Made by a program: the position numbers and the translations under genes. The notes beneath the pieces were generated by a model. It was not told the DNA's origin and made no database searches. It saw nothing but the letters and a program-made list of their open reading frames with translations. This document shows positions 29,863 through 39,172 of a stretch of DNA of 64,000 bases, in pieces. Position 1 is the first letter of the stretch. Each line of letters starts with the position of its first letter. Source of the DNA: Candidatus Nitrosocosmicus franklandus (GTDB lineage: Archaea > Thermoproteota > Nitrososphaeria > Nitrososphaerales > Nitrososphaeraceae); the NCBI RefSeq assembly GCF_900696045.1, contig NZ_LR216287.1, positions 1,779,854 through 1,843,853 of the forward strand, written 5' to 3'.

Positions 29863-30236
29863 TTTTTTTGTCATATTGTTGATGTATAATTAAATACTAT
29901 TATTGGTAAGAATGATGCTACTACAAAAGGACTGATAAGATGACAGTCCTCTTATCATTAGTATGTGATGATAACTTGTAAAAACTGGAAATGAGAAAAA
30001 ACATAGTAATTATATAACAGTACTAGAACAGTAACATTATATGATCCAAAACTTTACGGATCAAATGCAATATTTGATGCAATTAGTAATGATGTTTTTT
30101 AAAAAATCCATCTGCGGCTCTAAAATGCTCACTATATAAACGGAATTTAGTTAATTGATGTTCATAGTAAATTTCTGTCATGCAAATAAAAGTCTAGAAT
30201 CATAGCAAATTTATTAAGATATGTAATTTTTTATCC
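29863..30236. other. Intergenic stretch with a terminator candidate
   Basis: About 370 bp. The interleaved inverted repeats at 29928-29957 are listed separately. The remainder has no supported feature. Confidence 0.45.
29928..29957 (+). terminator. Interleaved inverted repeats after the ThDP enzyme gene
   Basis: AGGACTG (29928-29934) pairs with CAGTCCT (29944-29950), and TGATAAG (29933-29939) pairs with CTTATCA (29951-29957). Each 7-bp stem is perfect; because they interleave, the RNA can form either hairpin, or a pseudoknot if the two shared bases give way. The position 66 bp past the stop suggests transcription termination or mRNA 3'-end control. Confidence 0.4.
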
Positions 30237-30743
30237 TTGAGATTGGACCTACGAGTTATTTTAGTGCCTTATGATGGTTCCCATTTTTCTGAAAATGCTT
30301 TGGAGTATGCAGTTTATTTGGCCAAAGCGATATTTTTGGGCGATCCAAAAAAACGAATTATCAAGATAGTAATGTTACATGTGGTGCAAGAAATACCCAT
30401 TGCTAAAACTCTTTTAGATAAAATGAAAATTGGTCGTAAAATTAAGAAATCATCTTTAGATGAACATGCTGATGGTGTATATCAAGAAACAACAAATCTA
30501 ATGCAAAAAGATATGGACGAAAAAAAAGAGAGGTATAAACACATCGACGGAATCAAATTAGAATCGCTAATTCTTTATGGCGATCCCGCTAATCAAATCG
30601 TAGACTATTCTAATAATAACAGGGTTGATCTAATAGTTATGGGAAGTAATGGGCTGCAGGGCCTGGCTAAATTCAAAGGACTAGGCAGTGTATCAAGAAA
30701 AGTTTCGGAAGCAGTTTCACATCCTATGACAATAATAAGATAA
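30237..30743 (+). CDS. Universal stress protein (UspA)
   Basis: 168 aa. The Usp fold starts VILVPYDGSHFSENALEYAVYLA (about residues 8-30) and ends in the nucleotide-binding signature VMGSNGLQGLAKFKGLGSVSRKV (about residues 135-157), followed by HPMTIIR, so it is of the ATP-binding type. A charged insertion (about 50-90, KKSSLDEHADGVYQE) is longer than in the paralogue at 32316. The start is TTG. Usp proteins act in the cytoplasm under stress or starvation, often as dimers. Confidence 0.9.
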   Translation: MRLDLRVILVPYDGSHFSENALEYAVYLAKAIFLGDPKKRIIKIVMLHVVQEIPIAKTLLDKMKIGRKIKKSSLDEHADGVYQETTNLMQKDMDEKKERYKHIDGIKLESLILYGDPANQIVDYSNNNRVDLIVMGSNGLQGLAKFKGLGSVSRKVSEAVSHPMTIIR

Positions 30744-31035
30744 CAGAGTTTGTAATGCCATTGAAATGCTGTTAGTATGCGAGCATATCTTTAAGTCATC
30801 GTTTTACTACCAATATTTCGAACTTTTGAACAAAGGGATCACCTATTGCACATCTTTAGTGAGTATCGATTTTGTATATTGAAATTAAATCTGTAATGGA
30901 TTTGATAATCCTACTGATGCTAACTATTTGTCTGCAACCAGAATTTCTTTAATTTTCTGCTCTTGATTGTTGTCGTTGTCGTCGTTATTGTTGCTTGAAT
31001 ATTGCTATATGTATTATCACATAAAACAAAAAATT

Positions 31036-31992
31036 TTAACCAAAAAATAATTTTTTCAAGGGTACCATTAGACCGTAATATGCCAAATTATAAAAAGCTG
31101 CCAAGGCACCTACTTCCGTTCCAAAAAACTGGGATGCAAATACAATAACGAGGGTGTTATTTATATAACTCATGATTACAAATGAAGCAGCTTTAGATGA
31201 TTTGTCTTTTTTTTCTCCTATTATGTATGATGCAATGTATCCTATAAACCCATAAACGAAGAACAAGACAAAAGATGCAATAATCATTATTATTACAAAT
31301 GGGTATTCAGAAATGAAATAATTGGAAAATTTTGAATATATTCCTAGATTCATGAATGCTATCAAAAGAACAGAAGGAAAGAAGGATCTTTCCTCAATTT
31401 TCTTAGCTACTTTTGGGATCTTATCCTTTACTACCCACCCGGCAAATAAAGGCAAGAAAAGAGCTTCAGCTAATAGGATTATCATATCTATAAGAGGGAT
31501 ATGGAATTTTTCTGTATCGATTAAAAAATATACTAATGACGGCAGAGAAAACGGAACGACAATAGATGATGATATTATCATTCCCACGACTAACGGCAAT
31601 TGATGACTTTTTTCAAACAGGTTAATCACAAACGGTGCTCCTAGTCCAGTCGATATTCCTGATAGCAGTAATACTGGGATCGCAAGAGACGGATAAATCA
31701 TATTTGTAACTCCAAATAAAAAGAGTGGGATTGCCAAAAGCTTGATCGTGGTAAACAAAATGATGGGGATGGGTCTTTTGAACTGTAATCCTAATTGTTG
31801 CGGATCCATTTTTATTAAATTTAAGAATAACAAGGATCCCAGTAGAACCAGAAGATAAGGTTCGAATATTATTCCAAATGATGGTACAAAGATACCCATT
31901 ACTGTAGAAACAGCAATTGCAATCAGTAGAATTGAATCACTTTTCTCTAATTTTGACATCTTTGAATCAGTATCGACTCTGCTTTTTGGCAC
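31036..31992 (-). CDS. BASS-family (bile acid:sodium symporter-like) transporter
   Basis: 318 aa with nine to ten predicted membrane helices. The core VLLLSGISTGLGAPFVINL and the later SYINNTLVIVFASQFFG resemble the crossed-helix motifs of the SBF/BASS superfamily, which moves organic anions with Na+. ACR3 arsenite carriers belong to the same clan, but the usual ACR3 Cys is not seen, so arsenite export is not supported. The N-terminus is polar and basic (SRVDTDSKMSK). It lies between two UspA genes on the opposite strand. Substrate unknown. Confidence 0.75.
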   Translation of the reverse strand: MPKSRVDTDSKMSKLEKSDSILLIAIAVSTVMGIFVPSFGIIFEPYLLVLLGSLLFLNLIKMDPQQLGLQFKRPIPIILFTTIKLLAIPLFLFGVTNMIYPSLAIPVLLLSGISTGLGAPFVINLFEKSHQLPLVVGMIISSSIVVPFSLPSLVYFLIDTEKFHIPLIDMIILLAEALFLPLFAGWVVKDKIPKVAKKIEERSFFPSVLLIAFMNLGIYSKFSNYFISEYPFVIIMIIASFVLFFVYGFIGYIASYIIGEKKDKSSKAASFVIMSYINNTLVIVFASQFFGTEVGALAAFYNLAYYGLMVPLKKLFFG

Positions 31993-32315
31993 TTTCTTGC
32001 TCTTTTTTCTTTATTCGCGATGTATTTTAATAGTATCATTATTGAAATAATGATAATAATAATGCGATATTGGGAGTGTCCTGATGCTTATGTAATGACT
32101 TTTAATTGTATCTACCGACTCTTCTGTTAATGTGGTGTTGCTACCAACAACAGTTACAACAACAATAACAATTACAATGACTTATATAAGTGGCTTTAAT
32201 ATCTTCTCGAAATAACACTACTAATCAACAAACCAAGGTCAGTAAAGCCATTTTTCTTTTTAATGGGGGGGTGATATGTATATTGCTTATATTCCTCTAT
32301 ACTCATTGTTAGTTG
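31993..32315. other. Divergent intergenic region with a short repeat-rich tract
   Basis: About 320 bp between the transporter and the second UspA gene. It contains a low-complexity AAC/CAA-type tract at 32144-32180 (repeated ACAACA units) and a G-run at 32267-32273. Both promoters must lie here. Confidence 0.45.
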
Positions 32316-32783
32316 ATGCTCTATAAACGCATACTAGTACCATTTGATACTTCAGAGCTGTCAATTAAGGCTTTGGAAAAAGCTATAGAATTGGCAATGT
32401 TGAATCAATCGGAAGTTTTCATATTACATGTAGTTAGCGAAATACCGTTACCAATTCATTATTCAAAAATAGAGTCAAAAAACAATGAGGTAATTATAAC
32501 TCCATTAGTAAATAAGCTCCATAATGAGATGAAGAATGAAATGGCTGAGATTCTCAAGGACGTGAAAAACAAATATGCTAAACACAATATTTCGATAACT
32601 ACCGAAATTATAATAGGCGATCCGGCAGATACCATTGTTAATTTTACTAAACAAAATAACATTGATCTCATTGTTATGGGTAGTATTGGGCGTAAAGGAC
32701 TTTCAGGACTATTTAAAAAATTAGGAAGTGTTGCACGGAAAGTTGCAGAAGAAGTATCTTGTGCTCTGTTAATAGTAAGATAG
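32316..32783 (+). CDS. Universal stress protein (UspA)
   Basis: 155 aa from the ATG at 32316 (MLYKRILVPFDTSELS); the frame also allows TTG 32313, one codon earlier. Typical Usp layout: RILVPFDTSELSIKALEKAIELA at the start, FILHVVSEIPLP, and the ATP-binding signature VMGSIGRKGLSGLFKKLGSVARKV (about residues 121-144) with a final LLIVR. It is a paralogue of the protein at 30237, with the same EIP motif after strand 2. Both surround the BASS transporter, which suggests a stress-linked transport unit. Confidence 0.9.
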   Translation: MLYKRILVPFDTSELSIKALEKAIELAMLNQSEVFILHVVSEIPLPIHYSKIESKNNEVIITPLVNKLHNEMKNEMAEILKDVKNKYAKHNISITTEIIIGDPADTIVNFTKQNNIDLIVMGSIGRKGLSGLFKKLGSVARKVAEEVSCALLIVR

Positions 32784-32937
32784 ATGAAAGCCTCTTAACA
32801 CCAGCTATTAGTTATCTGATTAACATGTTATAAGAAATAGCCAAATTAAAAAATCAGATTAAGCAATTTTGTATAGATATCTTTAATACCTTTTTTGATC
32901 ATATATATCCTGAAAAAAAGGAAAGTTAAAAAAAGAC

Positions 32938-33246
32938 TTGTCCGAAACGTCCAAAACATCTGAGAAGAATACTGACTTGTCTACCCTAGATCTAGGTACC
33001 ATGGAGTTTATGAAATGGTTAATATCAAAAGAGACTGATTCTGGGAATACTTTGATAGCAGTCAAAGACTATTTTGATAATAAATATGTCATTTTGTTTG
33101 ATAAGAGCATTTTAAAAAATGTGATTGTAGCGTATAGGGAAGGGATGCCATATTGCATGACCTGTAATACCGATGATTGCGGTCATGTAGGTTTTGCTAT
33201 TTGTCTAAAACAAAGTTATGATAGAAACGGCCAGCTAGATTATTAG
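32938..33246 (+). CDS. Small protein with a C-terminal CxxCxxxxCxH motif
   Basis: 102 aa from TTG 32938. The body (LGTMEFMKWLISKETDSG ... YVILFDKSILKNVIVAYREG) is globular with no known fold. The end contains YCMTCNTDDCGHVGFAICLKQ (about residues 72-92), with C-x2-C-x4-C-x-H spacing that can bind zinc. A later ATG at 33001 (MEFMKW) is an alternative start. It follows the UspA gene by 155 bp on the same strand. Function is unknown. Confidence 0.6.
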   Translation: MSETSKTSEKNTDLSTLDLGTMEFMKWLISKETDSGNTLIAVKDYFDNKYVILFDKSILKNVIVAYREGMPYCMTCNTDDCGHVGFAICLKQSYDRNGQLDY

Positions 33247-33282
33247 AAAAAATTGACTATGAGATAGTTTTATGTCGTTTAT

Positions 33283-33304
33283 TCTACCCTCTTGAGAGGA
33301 TAGA
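33283..33304. terminator. Stem-loop between convergent genes
   Basis: TCTACCCTC and GAGGATAGA pair over 9 positions with one A/C mismatch around a TTGA loop. It lies between the end of the CxxC protein gene (33246) and the end of the antiporter gene (33479), so it could stop transcription from either side. Confidence 0.45.
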
Positions 33305-33478
33305 AAAGGAAAATACTGACGATTAATTCAAAATATTCTAAAAATATTTACAAATATTCTATTTTCTATAAAAAGTTAAAAAGATAAGATTTTTATTAAA
33401 ATATTCTTTCACTGATAGATATAGATTTTTAGATTGGACATAAAGTAGGTATTTTGATTTTTGAACTTTGATTTATTC

Positions 33479-34753
33479 TCAAGGAGGTTTGTTTGAAGTT
33501 TCGTCAGGACTTGAAGGTTGCACTTGACTGCTACGTTCGTCTTCTTTGTTTTGTACCTTGGTAATCTTCTGAGTAAATTTCCATCCATACTTTATGACAT
33601 AAGGAGCAATGAATGTTGTTATAATTGTCATCGTACCAATCATTGGTAGAATAATAGGATTTGCCGCTCCGACATCAATTCCTCCTTTTGCTACTACTAG
33701 TGCTATTTCACCACCAGATGATGAACATCCCAATGCAGCTCTTGTCGAAGTGAGGTTACTTAATTTTTGGAGTCTGGCTGCAAGGTAAACAGTCATGAAT
33801 TTTGCACCAATTGAAACTCCTATCAATATCAATGCAGGGACTATAAACTGGGGAATCAGTGAAAAGTCCATGAGCGCACCAACCGATACAAAGAACAATG
33901 CTGCAAAAATGTCTTTTACTGGATTAGCCAAAACACTTGTTACAGCATGAGATCTAGACTCTGCAACAAGAACACCTGCAAAAAATGCACCTGCAGCAAC
34001 AGATATTCCCAGTTGAAATGATACAAAGGCCAATGTAAAAGCCAGTCCTACAGCTGCAACTATTAGAACGTCGTGTTGGTTGGTTCTTGCAACTATGTCA
34101 ATTAGTTTGGGAATAATTTTGGAGCCTACTACTAGCACTCCTGCAATAAAACCTATGGTTATTCCAACAGATATTATGATTTCGTTAAGAGAGAATTCTC
34201 CACTCGCACCTGTGGATTGAAATATGGCCAATAGTGAGATTATGAGGATATCTTCGATTATTGTTGTACCCAGGATCAATGTAGCTGATTCGTCTTTCAT
34301 CATTTTGAGTTCTCCAAGAACTCTCATTATGATAACAGTGCTAGTTACTGATATAGCAAGAGCAACAAAAAGACTATCGTAAAATCCTAATCCTAATGAT
34401 TGTGCAACTATAAAACCTATGGCTAAAGTACCAAAGGCTTCGCTTGAAGCTATTACAATTGCCTTTCTTCCAACTTCTTTTAATTTTTGAATAGGAAATT
34501 CCATTCCAACAGTAAAAAGTAAGAGGATTACTCCCATCTCTGCGAATAAGTTGAGTACTTCTAGGTTATGGATAAGACTAAATGGTGGACTATAAGGACC
34601 GATTACGATGCCTGCAACGATGAATCCTATAACCATAGGTTGCTTTAGCTTGTAAAAAGCCAAAGTCATTGCAGAGGCAACAATCATTATAACTGCAAAA
34701 TCTTGTAATATCTGTCCTATTGATGCTTCCACAATAAGAATAGGAAATAGCAT
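33479..34753 (-). CDS. Kef-type cation:proton antiporter (CPA2 family)
   Basis: 424 aa, about 12 membrane helices. Family signatures: KLKQPMVIGFIVAGIVIGP (helix 2), EMGVILLLFTVGMEF (helix 3), ALAISVTSTVIIMRVL (helix 5), and the late FAALFFVSVGALMDFSL. The ion-binding region includes LGTTIIEDILIISLLAIFQ. The C-terminus is hydrophilic (QNKEDERSSQVQPSSPDETSN) and lacks a fused TrkA-N/RCK domain, so control must come from elsewhere. It exchanges K+ or Na+ for H+ at the cytoplasmic membrane. The gene downstream of it on the map (34800) is on the same strand and would precede it in transcription. Confidence 0.9.
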   Translation of the reverse strand: MLFPILIVEASIGQILQDFAVIMIVASAMTLAFYKLKQPMVIGFIVAGIVIGPYSPPFSLIHNLEVLNLFAEMGVILLLFTVGMEFPIQKLKEVGRKAIVIASSEAFGTLAIGFIVAQSLGLGFYDSLFVALAISVTSTVIIMRVLGELKMMKDESATLILGTTIIEDILIISLLAIFQSTGASGEFSLNEIIISVGITIGFIAGVLVVGSKIIPKLIDIVARTNQHDVLIVAAVGLAFTLAFVSFQLGISVAAGAFFAGVLVAESRSHAVTSVLANPVKDIFAALFFVSVGALMDFSLIPQFIVPALILIGVSIGAKFMTVYLAARLQKLSNLTSTRAALGCSSSGGEIALVVAKGGIDVGAANPIILPMIGTMTIITTFIAPYVIKYGWKFTQKITKVQNKEDERSSQVQPSSPDETSNKPP

Positions 34754-34799
34754 TATTTATAGAGTTAAGTTCAGAGAAAAAATGACGATCTTTATAAAA

Positions 34800-35273
34800 T
34801 TAATATGTTTTTTGGTAACTGTTATACTCATGGATTTTGTTCAAGGATTTTTCGATCGACTTTTTGACTTCAACTAGTAACTCTTTTAGTATCTTTTTGT
34901 CAAGTTCGTTTTTCTTGGTCCACTCTAATTCACTGTTATAGTATTTCATCCATGAATATGTTCTTTGTATTATTTGAAATAAATGGAAGTCTAAAAGAGA
35001 ATGTTTGCCCGCAATTATAACTGCGTCCCACATATCAGTAAGAAATGGTCGATAATTTTCGTTTTCTATAGATTCGTTTACAAATTTATTTCTGTGTTTC
35101 AAATCATCTTCTACAAATTTGAGAATGTTTTCTAAAGACTTTTGATCTTGCATTCTACTGGATCGCTGAAAAGCCCAGTGCTCGATATATATGGAAAACC
35201 ATATTATTCCTGCCAATAGAACCATTTCTATTGTCAAAGAATCCCATTGGATGGCCATTGTTGATATTTCCAT
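34800..35273 (-). CDS. Single-span membrane protein with a helical cytoplasmic domain
   Basis: 157 aa. One membrane helix (about residues 13-30, IEMVLLAGIIWFSIYIEHW) is followed by a mostly helical, charged domain (about 40-150) with a coiled-coil-like end (KILKELLVEVKKSIEKSLNKI). No domain family is recognised. The gene is 46 bp upstream of the Kef antiporter gene on the same strand, so the two may form an operon. It could be an accessory subunit, by gene order only. In-frame ATG at residue 6 is an alternative start. Confidence 0.6.
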   Translation of the reverse strand: MEISTMAIQWDSLTIEMVLLAGIIWFSIYIEHWAFQRSSRMQDQKSLENILKFVEDDLKHRNKFVNESIENENYRPFLTDMWDAVIIAGKHSLLDFHLFQIIQRTYSWMKYYNSELEWTKKNELDKKILKELLVEVKKSIEKSLNKIHEYNSYQKTY

Positions 35274-35853
35274 AGTATTTCATCAAATTCAGTCTTAAAT
35301 ATTCTGCCTTTCGAAAATAATGACCATAGAGCATAAACAAAGTATGTTGCTGACTAAAAAATTAGCCTTGTTAACTCTGAATAGTAAGGACGTATCATTA
35401 TTCATTCATTCATTTGTTTAGATCAAGAATATTGTTGTCCATTGATGTAGAGGTTGAAGTTGTTTTAGCATCATTATTTTCTTTTTTTATCTTTATGATC
35501 TCTATTTAGATACTAAATTTCATATGAAACTAATAATAGGATCTAAATAATACAATAAAGATCGGATTTACTTTCGAAATATGATGAATATTTGATTGCT
35601 TTAGATACGATTTCTTCCTTTTTGAATAAATCTCTTGCAAAAACGGTGTATTGTACAACCTTACTCATTTTAGGTTTATGGTTGCCTTCAAAATATTTTA
35701 CTAACTATTATATTTCATTCCAGCTATTAATTGATACTTTGAATCGAGTCCTATCACCTGAACTTACACTATACGAAGGAAGGATGTCTTACAAAAATGA
35801 GAAATCTGTAAAAAATAAATGATTATAACATATGATAGATAATATTATGTGGA
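35274..35853. other. Intergenic region before the glutamate dehydrogenase gene
   Basis: About 580 bp. A 76-codon open frame at 35592-35822 lacks domain or coding signs and is not called. TATA-like TTATAACATATGATAG sits 15-35 bp before the dehydrogenase ATG. Confidence 0.45.
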
Positions 35854-37215
35854 ATGGTAAACTCTGATTCAGTTTTGTCACATTCAAATCTAGTATCTAA
35901 TGTAAAAGACTTTCAAGCTGACAAAAGTTTCGGATGGTATGAAATAGATGAGTGGGGTCCAGAAAAAGTATTACAGGTATATGATCCTGACACAGGTATG
36001 AGGGGAGTATTGGTTATCGACAATACATCTACAGGTCCTGGCAAAGGGGGTATAAGGTTTGCAGAAAGCGTTACTCCTGCAGAAGTGTTTAAGCTTGCAA
36101 GAACTATGACTTGGAAATGTGCTTCAGCAGGATTACCATTTGGTGGTGCTAAAGGAGGAATTATTGCAAACCCTGGTAAGGTTAATCAAGTAGAGTGGAT
36201 GAAATCTTTTGCTAAAATGATTAGTCCTTATTGTCCTTCACAGTATATTGCAGCTACTGATGTTGGTACAACCGAATTGGATATGGCCGTATTTGCACAT
36301 GAGATAGGTGATATGAGAGCTTGTACAGGGAAGCCACAGGAACTTGGTGGAATTCCTCACGAGTTAGGCACAACTGGATATGGTGTAAGCGTTGCACTAA
36401 GAACTACTTTAGATTTTTTAAAGGACATTAAGCGCAAGGGATTAAGGACTTCTAAATCCATTATTGATCTTTCAAATAATTTGGATAAAAAAAGCAGCGA
36501 TATTAGGGTAGTTATCCAGGGATTTGGTAATGTAGGTTCGTTTACTGCTAAATATCTAAATGATTTAGGTATAAAAGTTATCGGCGTGAGTGATATATCG
36601 GGATTTGTATTTGATGAAAAAGGTCTGGATATCCCTCAGTTAATGAATGATATGAAAGACAAGTCTAAATTAAGCGATCTATTAGCAGATAGTAACAAAC
36701 AACAGAATCAAAAATACCGTTATAATATTTTGGATAAAGACGAAATTTTTATTGTAGAATCGGATATTTTTATTCCTGCAGCGTTGACTGGCGTTATAAA
36801 TGATACTACTGCTCCCAAGTTATTGAATAACAATGTTAAAGTCATTGTAGAGGGTGCAAATATTCCTACTACCCCAACAGCTGATCAATTTCTGGTGTCC
36901 AACAATATCTTGATTATACCCGATTTTCTTGCGAATTCTGGTGGTGTTATTGGTTCATTTGTTGAGTATCAGGGCCGAACTGAAAAGGAAGCATTTGATC
37001 TAATAGAATATAAAATTACAAATAATGTTAAAAGAGCACTTTACGACTCGCTATTGTTCTCAGATCAGGAAGGAGGTACCAACTCCGAATTCAACATTAG
37101 AAAGGTTGCTATGGAAACAGCCAAGCAAATCGTATATAGAGCAATGTTGTTAAGAAAAGGTGCGATAAGTGTTGCAAGAGAAGCCTATGGTAGAAAGGAA
37201 CGAGTTATTTATTAA
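35854..37215 (+). CDS. gdhA: Glutamate dehydrogenase (Glu/Leu/Phe/Val dehydrogenase family)
   Basis: 453 aa. It interconverts 2-oxoglutarate plus ammonium and glutamate with NAD(P)H and links ammonia assimilation to the TCA cycle in the cytoplasm. Catalytic Lys in LPFGGAKGGI (about residues 104-113), GPGKGGIRFAESVTP (about 54-70), and the nucleotide-binding GFGNVGSFTAKYL (about residues 225-237). The late motif FLANSGGVIGSFVEYQG is also conserved. The length is longer than the usual 415-430 aa because of an insertion rich in Lys/Asn (about 270-300). Leu/Phe dehydrogenases are shorter (about 360 aa), so glutamate is the best substrate guess. Confidence 0.9.
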   Translation: MVNSDSVLSHSNLVSNVKDFQADKSFGWYEIDEWGPEKVLQVYDPDTGMRGVLVIDNTSTGPGKGGIRFAESVTPAEVFKLARTMTWKCASAGLPFGGAKGGIIANPGKVNQVEWMKSFAKMISPYCPSQYIAATDVGTTELDMAVFAHEIGDMRACTGKPQELGGIPHELGTTGYGVSVALRTTLDFLKDIKRKGLRTSKSIIDLSNNLDKKSSDIRVVIQGFGNVGSFTAKYLNDLGIKVIGVSDISGFVFDEKGLDIPQLMNDMKDKSKLSDLLADSNKQQNQKYRYNILDKDEIFIVESDIFIPAALTGVINDTTAPKLLNNNVKVIVEGANIPTTPTADQFLVSNNILIIPDFLANSGGVIGSFVEYQGRTEKEAFDLIEYKITNNVKRALYDSLLFSDQEGGTNSEFNIRKVAMETAKQIVYRAMLLRKGAISVAREAYGRKERVIY

Positions 37216-37409
37216 AGACATAATTTTATTTCTTTTTGAAGTAAATTTGGAAAATGATATTCAAATCACTTTAATATCCGAAAGAACTCATTCAAATCTA
37301 TTTTTTTAGGGTGTGAACCTGCCGTCATTCAGTGCTTGATAACACTTCATTCTATAGATGTGGATTGTTACTATGGGCCCATCTATCATGGAAGTCAAAA
37401 TAAATGAGA

Positions 37410-38414
37410 TTATATGAATGCCGTAATAGATAGTTTAACGACATATTGGGAAGGTGGACCACAACCTGGTGGACTTGTTGTTCCCGTATAAGTTTTTTCT
37501 TGAATATCTTTTCCATTAGAGGAGATGGTCAAATTTCTTAGGGATTCAGACAAAAATTCAAACTTATCCATAAATACTATTCCGTTACATCCTGTCGGTA
37601 TTAAAGCGGGTGTTAAGGATCTAATGATGTTGATGCCTTGAACCAAATCTGTAACATTGTAAGACTGTTCCATTAACTGAATTAAGGTATCTCTAATACT
37701 GGTTAGTGTGAATGGTGTTGTACCGTCTTCCTTATCTACTCCTAATATGTACACCTTAAGAGTATCATTTTTATTGTCCAGTAAAAATGGACCTATTCTT
37801 AGATCAGCTGTTATATTCGAACCATCAGCTCTAAATCCTAGGTATTTAGTTGCCGTCAAAGGGTTATCGTCATTTTTCTGTCCACTTAAACCTATGTACA
37901 GTTTATCAGATGTGGGGGAACGAGGTATATTGATTAATATATTTTCTATAGATACATACACCTTTAGGGGATCGTGTATAGCAGGGTTATATTTGGTCAA
38001 CATATTGAGCGGATAAATATTGTTTGATTCTGTAGTAGAGGAGATCGTGTTTATAGTTATATTTTCTTTCGAATCACCTATCAAAAGATCAAAAGAAATA
38101 TTCCCCCCAACCGTATTGTTAAATAAAGGATTACTTATCCATTCTCCAGTTATCCTGTTGTTAGATTTATCTAGAGTTCCGCTAAAGATATTTACTATTG
38201 TGCCTTGTCCATTGCCTGAGTCTTCAGTACCTAATATCCAAACAGTATTGTTTATTTGTTTGATCTGATAAATATCTCGCATGTCTGATATGTAAATACC
38301 ATCAATATCATTACTGTTATTTGCTGACGATTGCGCATAGACATGTTCAACTACAAACAAACAGGAAACTAAAAGTAAGACGATCATTAAATAATAGGAA
38401 GTAACTTTCACCAT
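37410..38414 (-). CDS. Secreted protein of unknown function
   Basis: 334 aa with a signal peptide (about residues 7-28, LMIVLLLVSCLFVVEHVYAQ). The mature part begins with a segment typical of beta-barrel-like exported proteins (DGIYISDMRDIYQIKQINNTVWILG ... GEWISNP). A second strand-rich region follows (VYVSIENILINI ... LKVYILGVDKEDG). Many N-x-S/T sequons suggest N-glycosylation. No enzyme motif is seen. It ends with hydrophobic VVKLSITAFI. Probably surface-exposed. Confidence 0.65.
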   Translation of the reverse strand: MVKVTSYYLMIVLLLVSCLFVVEHVYAQSSANNSNDIDGIYISDMRDIYQIKQINNTVWILGTEDSGNGQGTIVNIFSGTLDKSNNRITGEWISNPLFNNTVGGNISFDLLIGDSKENITINTISSTTESNNIYPLNMLTKYNPAIHDPLKVYVSIENILINIPRSPTSDKLYIGLSGQKNDDNPLTATKYLGFRADGSNITADLRIGPFLLDNKNDTLKVYILGVDKEDGTTPFTLTSIRDTLIQLMEQSYNVTDLVQGINIIRSLTPALIPTGCNGIVFMDKFEFLSESLRNLTISSNGKDIQEKTYTGTTSPPGCGPPSQYVVKLSITAFI

Positions 38415-39172
38415 TTTCTATGGTCTATAATCTCGTGTGTTAGATTTAAGTTTAAACTATAATAACAAATGACAAACTAATATAGAATATTATTTTCTCC
38501 TTCTCTCCTCTTCTCCTCATTCGATACTCTTAAATGAATGGATGAATCCTCTCTCTATCTCTCTCTTTCATACAACTTGATATCACATCTTTTGTGATTT
38601 TGTATTGTGTCAAACAAATCTAAATACGACTCATATGATACTGACAGAAAGATGTTTAGGTTGACGATCAATACCTGGAGATGGAGATTATCAAAGATTG
38701 TTCTTGGTCTTAAACTTACTTGCCACCTAGAATAATTCCTGATTTTAAAATAAAAACTTGCTGTATGTGGAGTGGGAGAATGAATGGTGAACAAAACATT
38801 GACGTTTTGATGTTACTGTCCATATTATGGAAAAACTTGTGGGTTACGGTTGATTAGATTTTAGGAGAAAAGTCTATGATGGAATCAAGATATGGGTTAT
38901 AATTCAAAGAACTAGAAACAAAAATCATTAACTTAAAAACTAATCCACCTTCTTAACTTACAATAAGTTATTAAATATCATATCAAGAAAGAGCCCAAAA
39001 AAAACCCTGTCGCTTGAGAGATTTACAAATACAACATAGTATTAGTCAAAAAGATCAAGATAAATTAGACATTGAAAATGAAGATTTGCAGAACTACTGA
39101 ATAGTTTTTTTATGATTTCAGTGAGACAAAAGTTTGATGCAACATCAATTTAACAAATAAATAGATTATTGC
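38415..39172. other. Intergenic stretch with a CT-rich microsatellite
   Basis: About 760 bp. A CT-rich low-complexity tract (TCCTCTCTCTATCTCTCTCTTTC) lies at 38546-38568, with a related CTCCTTCTCTCC tract at 38497-38518. Remaining sequence has no supported gene. Confidence 0.5.

Noticed and set aside
31036-31992. Arsenite efflux (ACR3) function for the BASS-type transporter
   Set aside because: No ACR3-type conserved Cys was seen and no ars genes are nearby.
35592-35822. 76-codon open frame before the glutamate dehydrogenase gene
   Set aside because: Possible membrane helix, but no motif, weak start context, and it occupies the expected promoter region.
38546-38568. CT-repeat tract as a functional element
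   Set aside because: Simple sequence of about 23 bp without partner repeat; similar short CT runs occur elsewhere (38497, 42631), so chance or slippage is enough.
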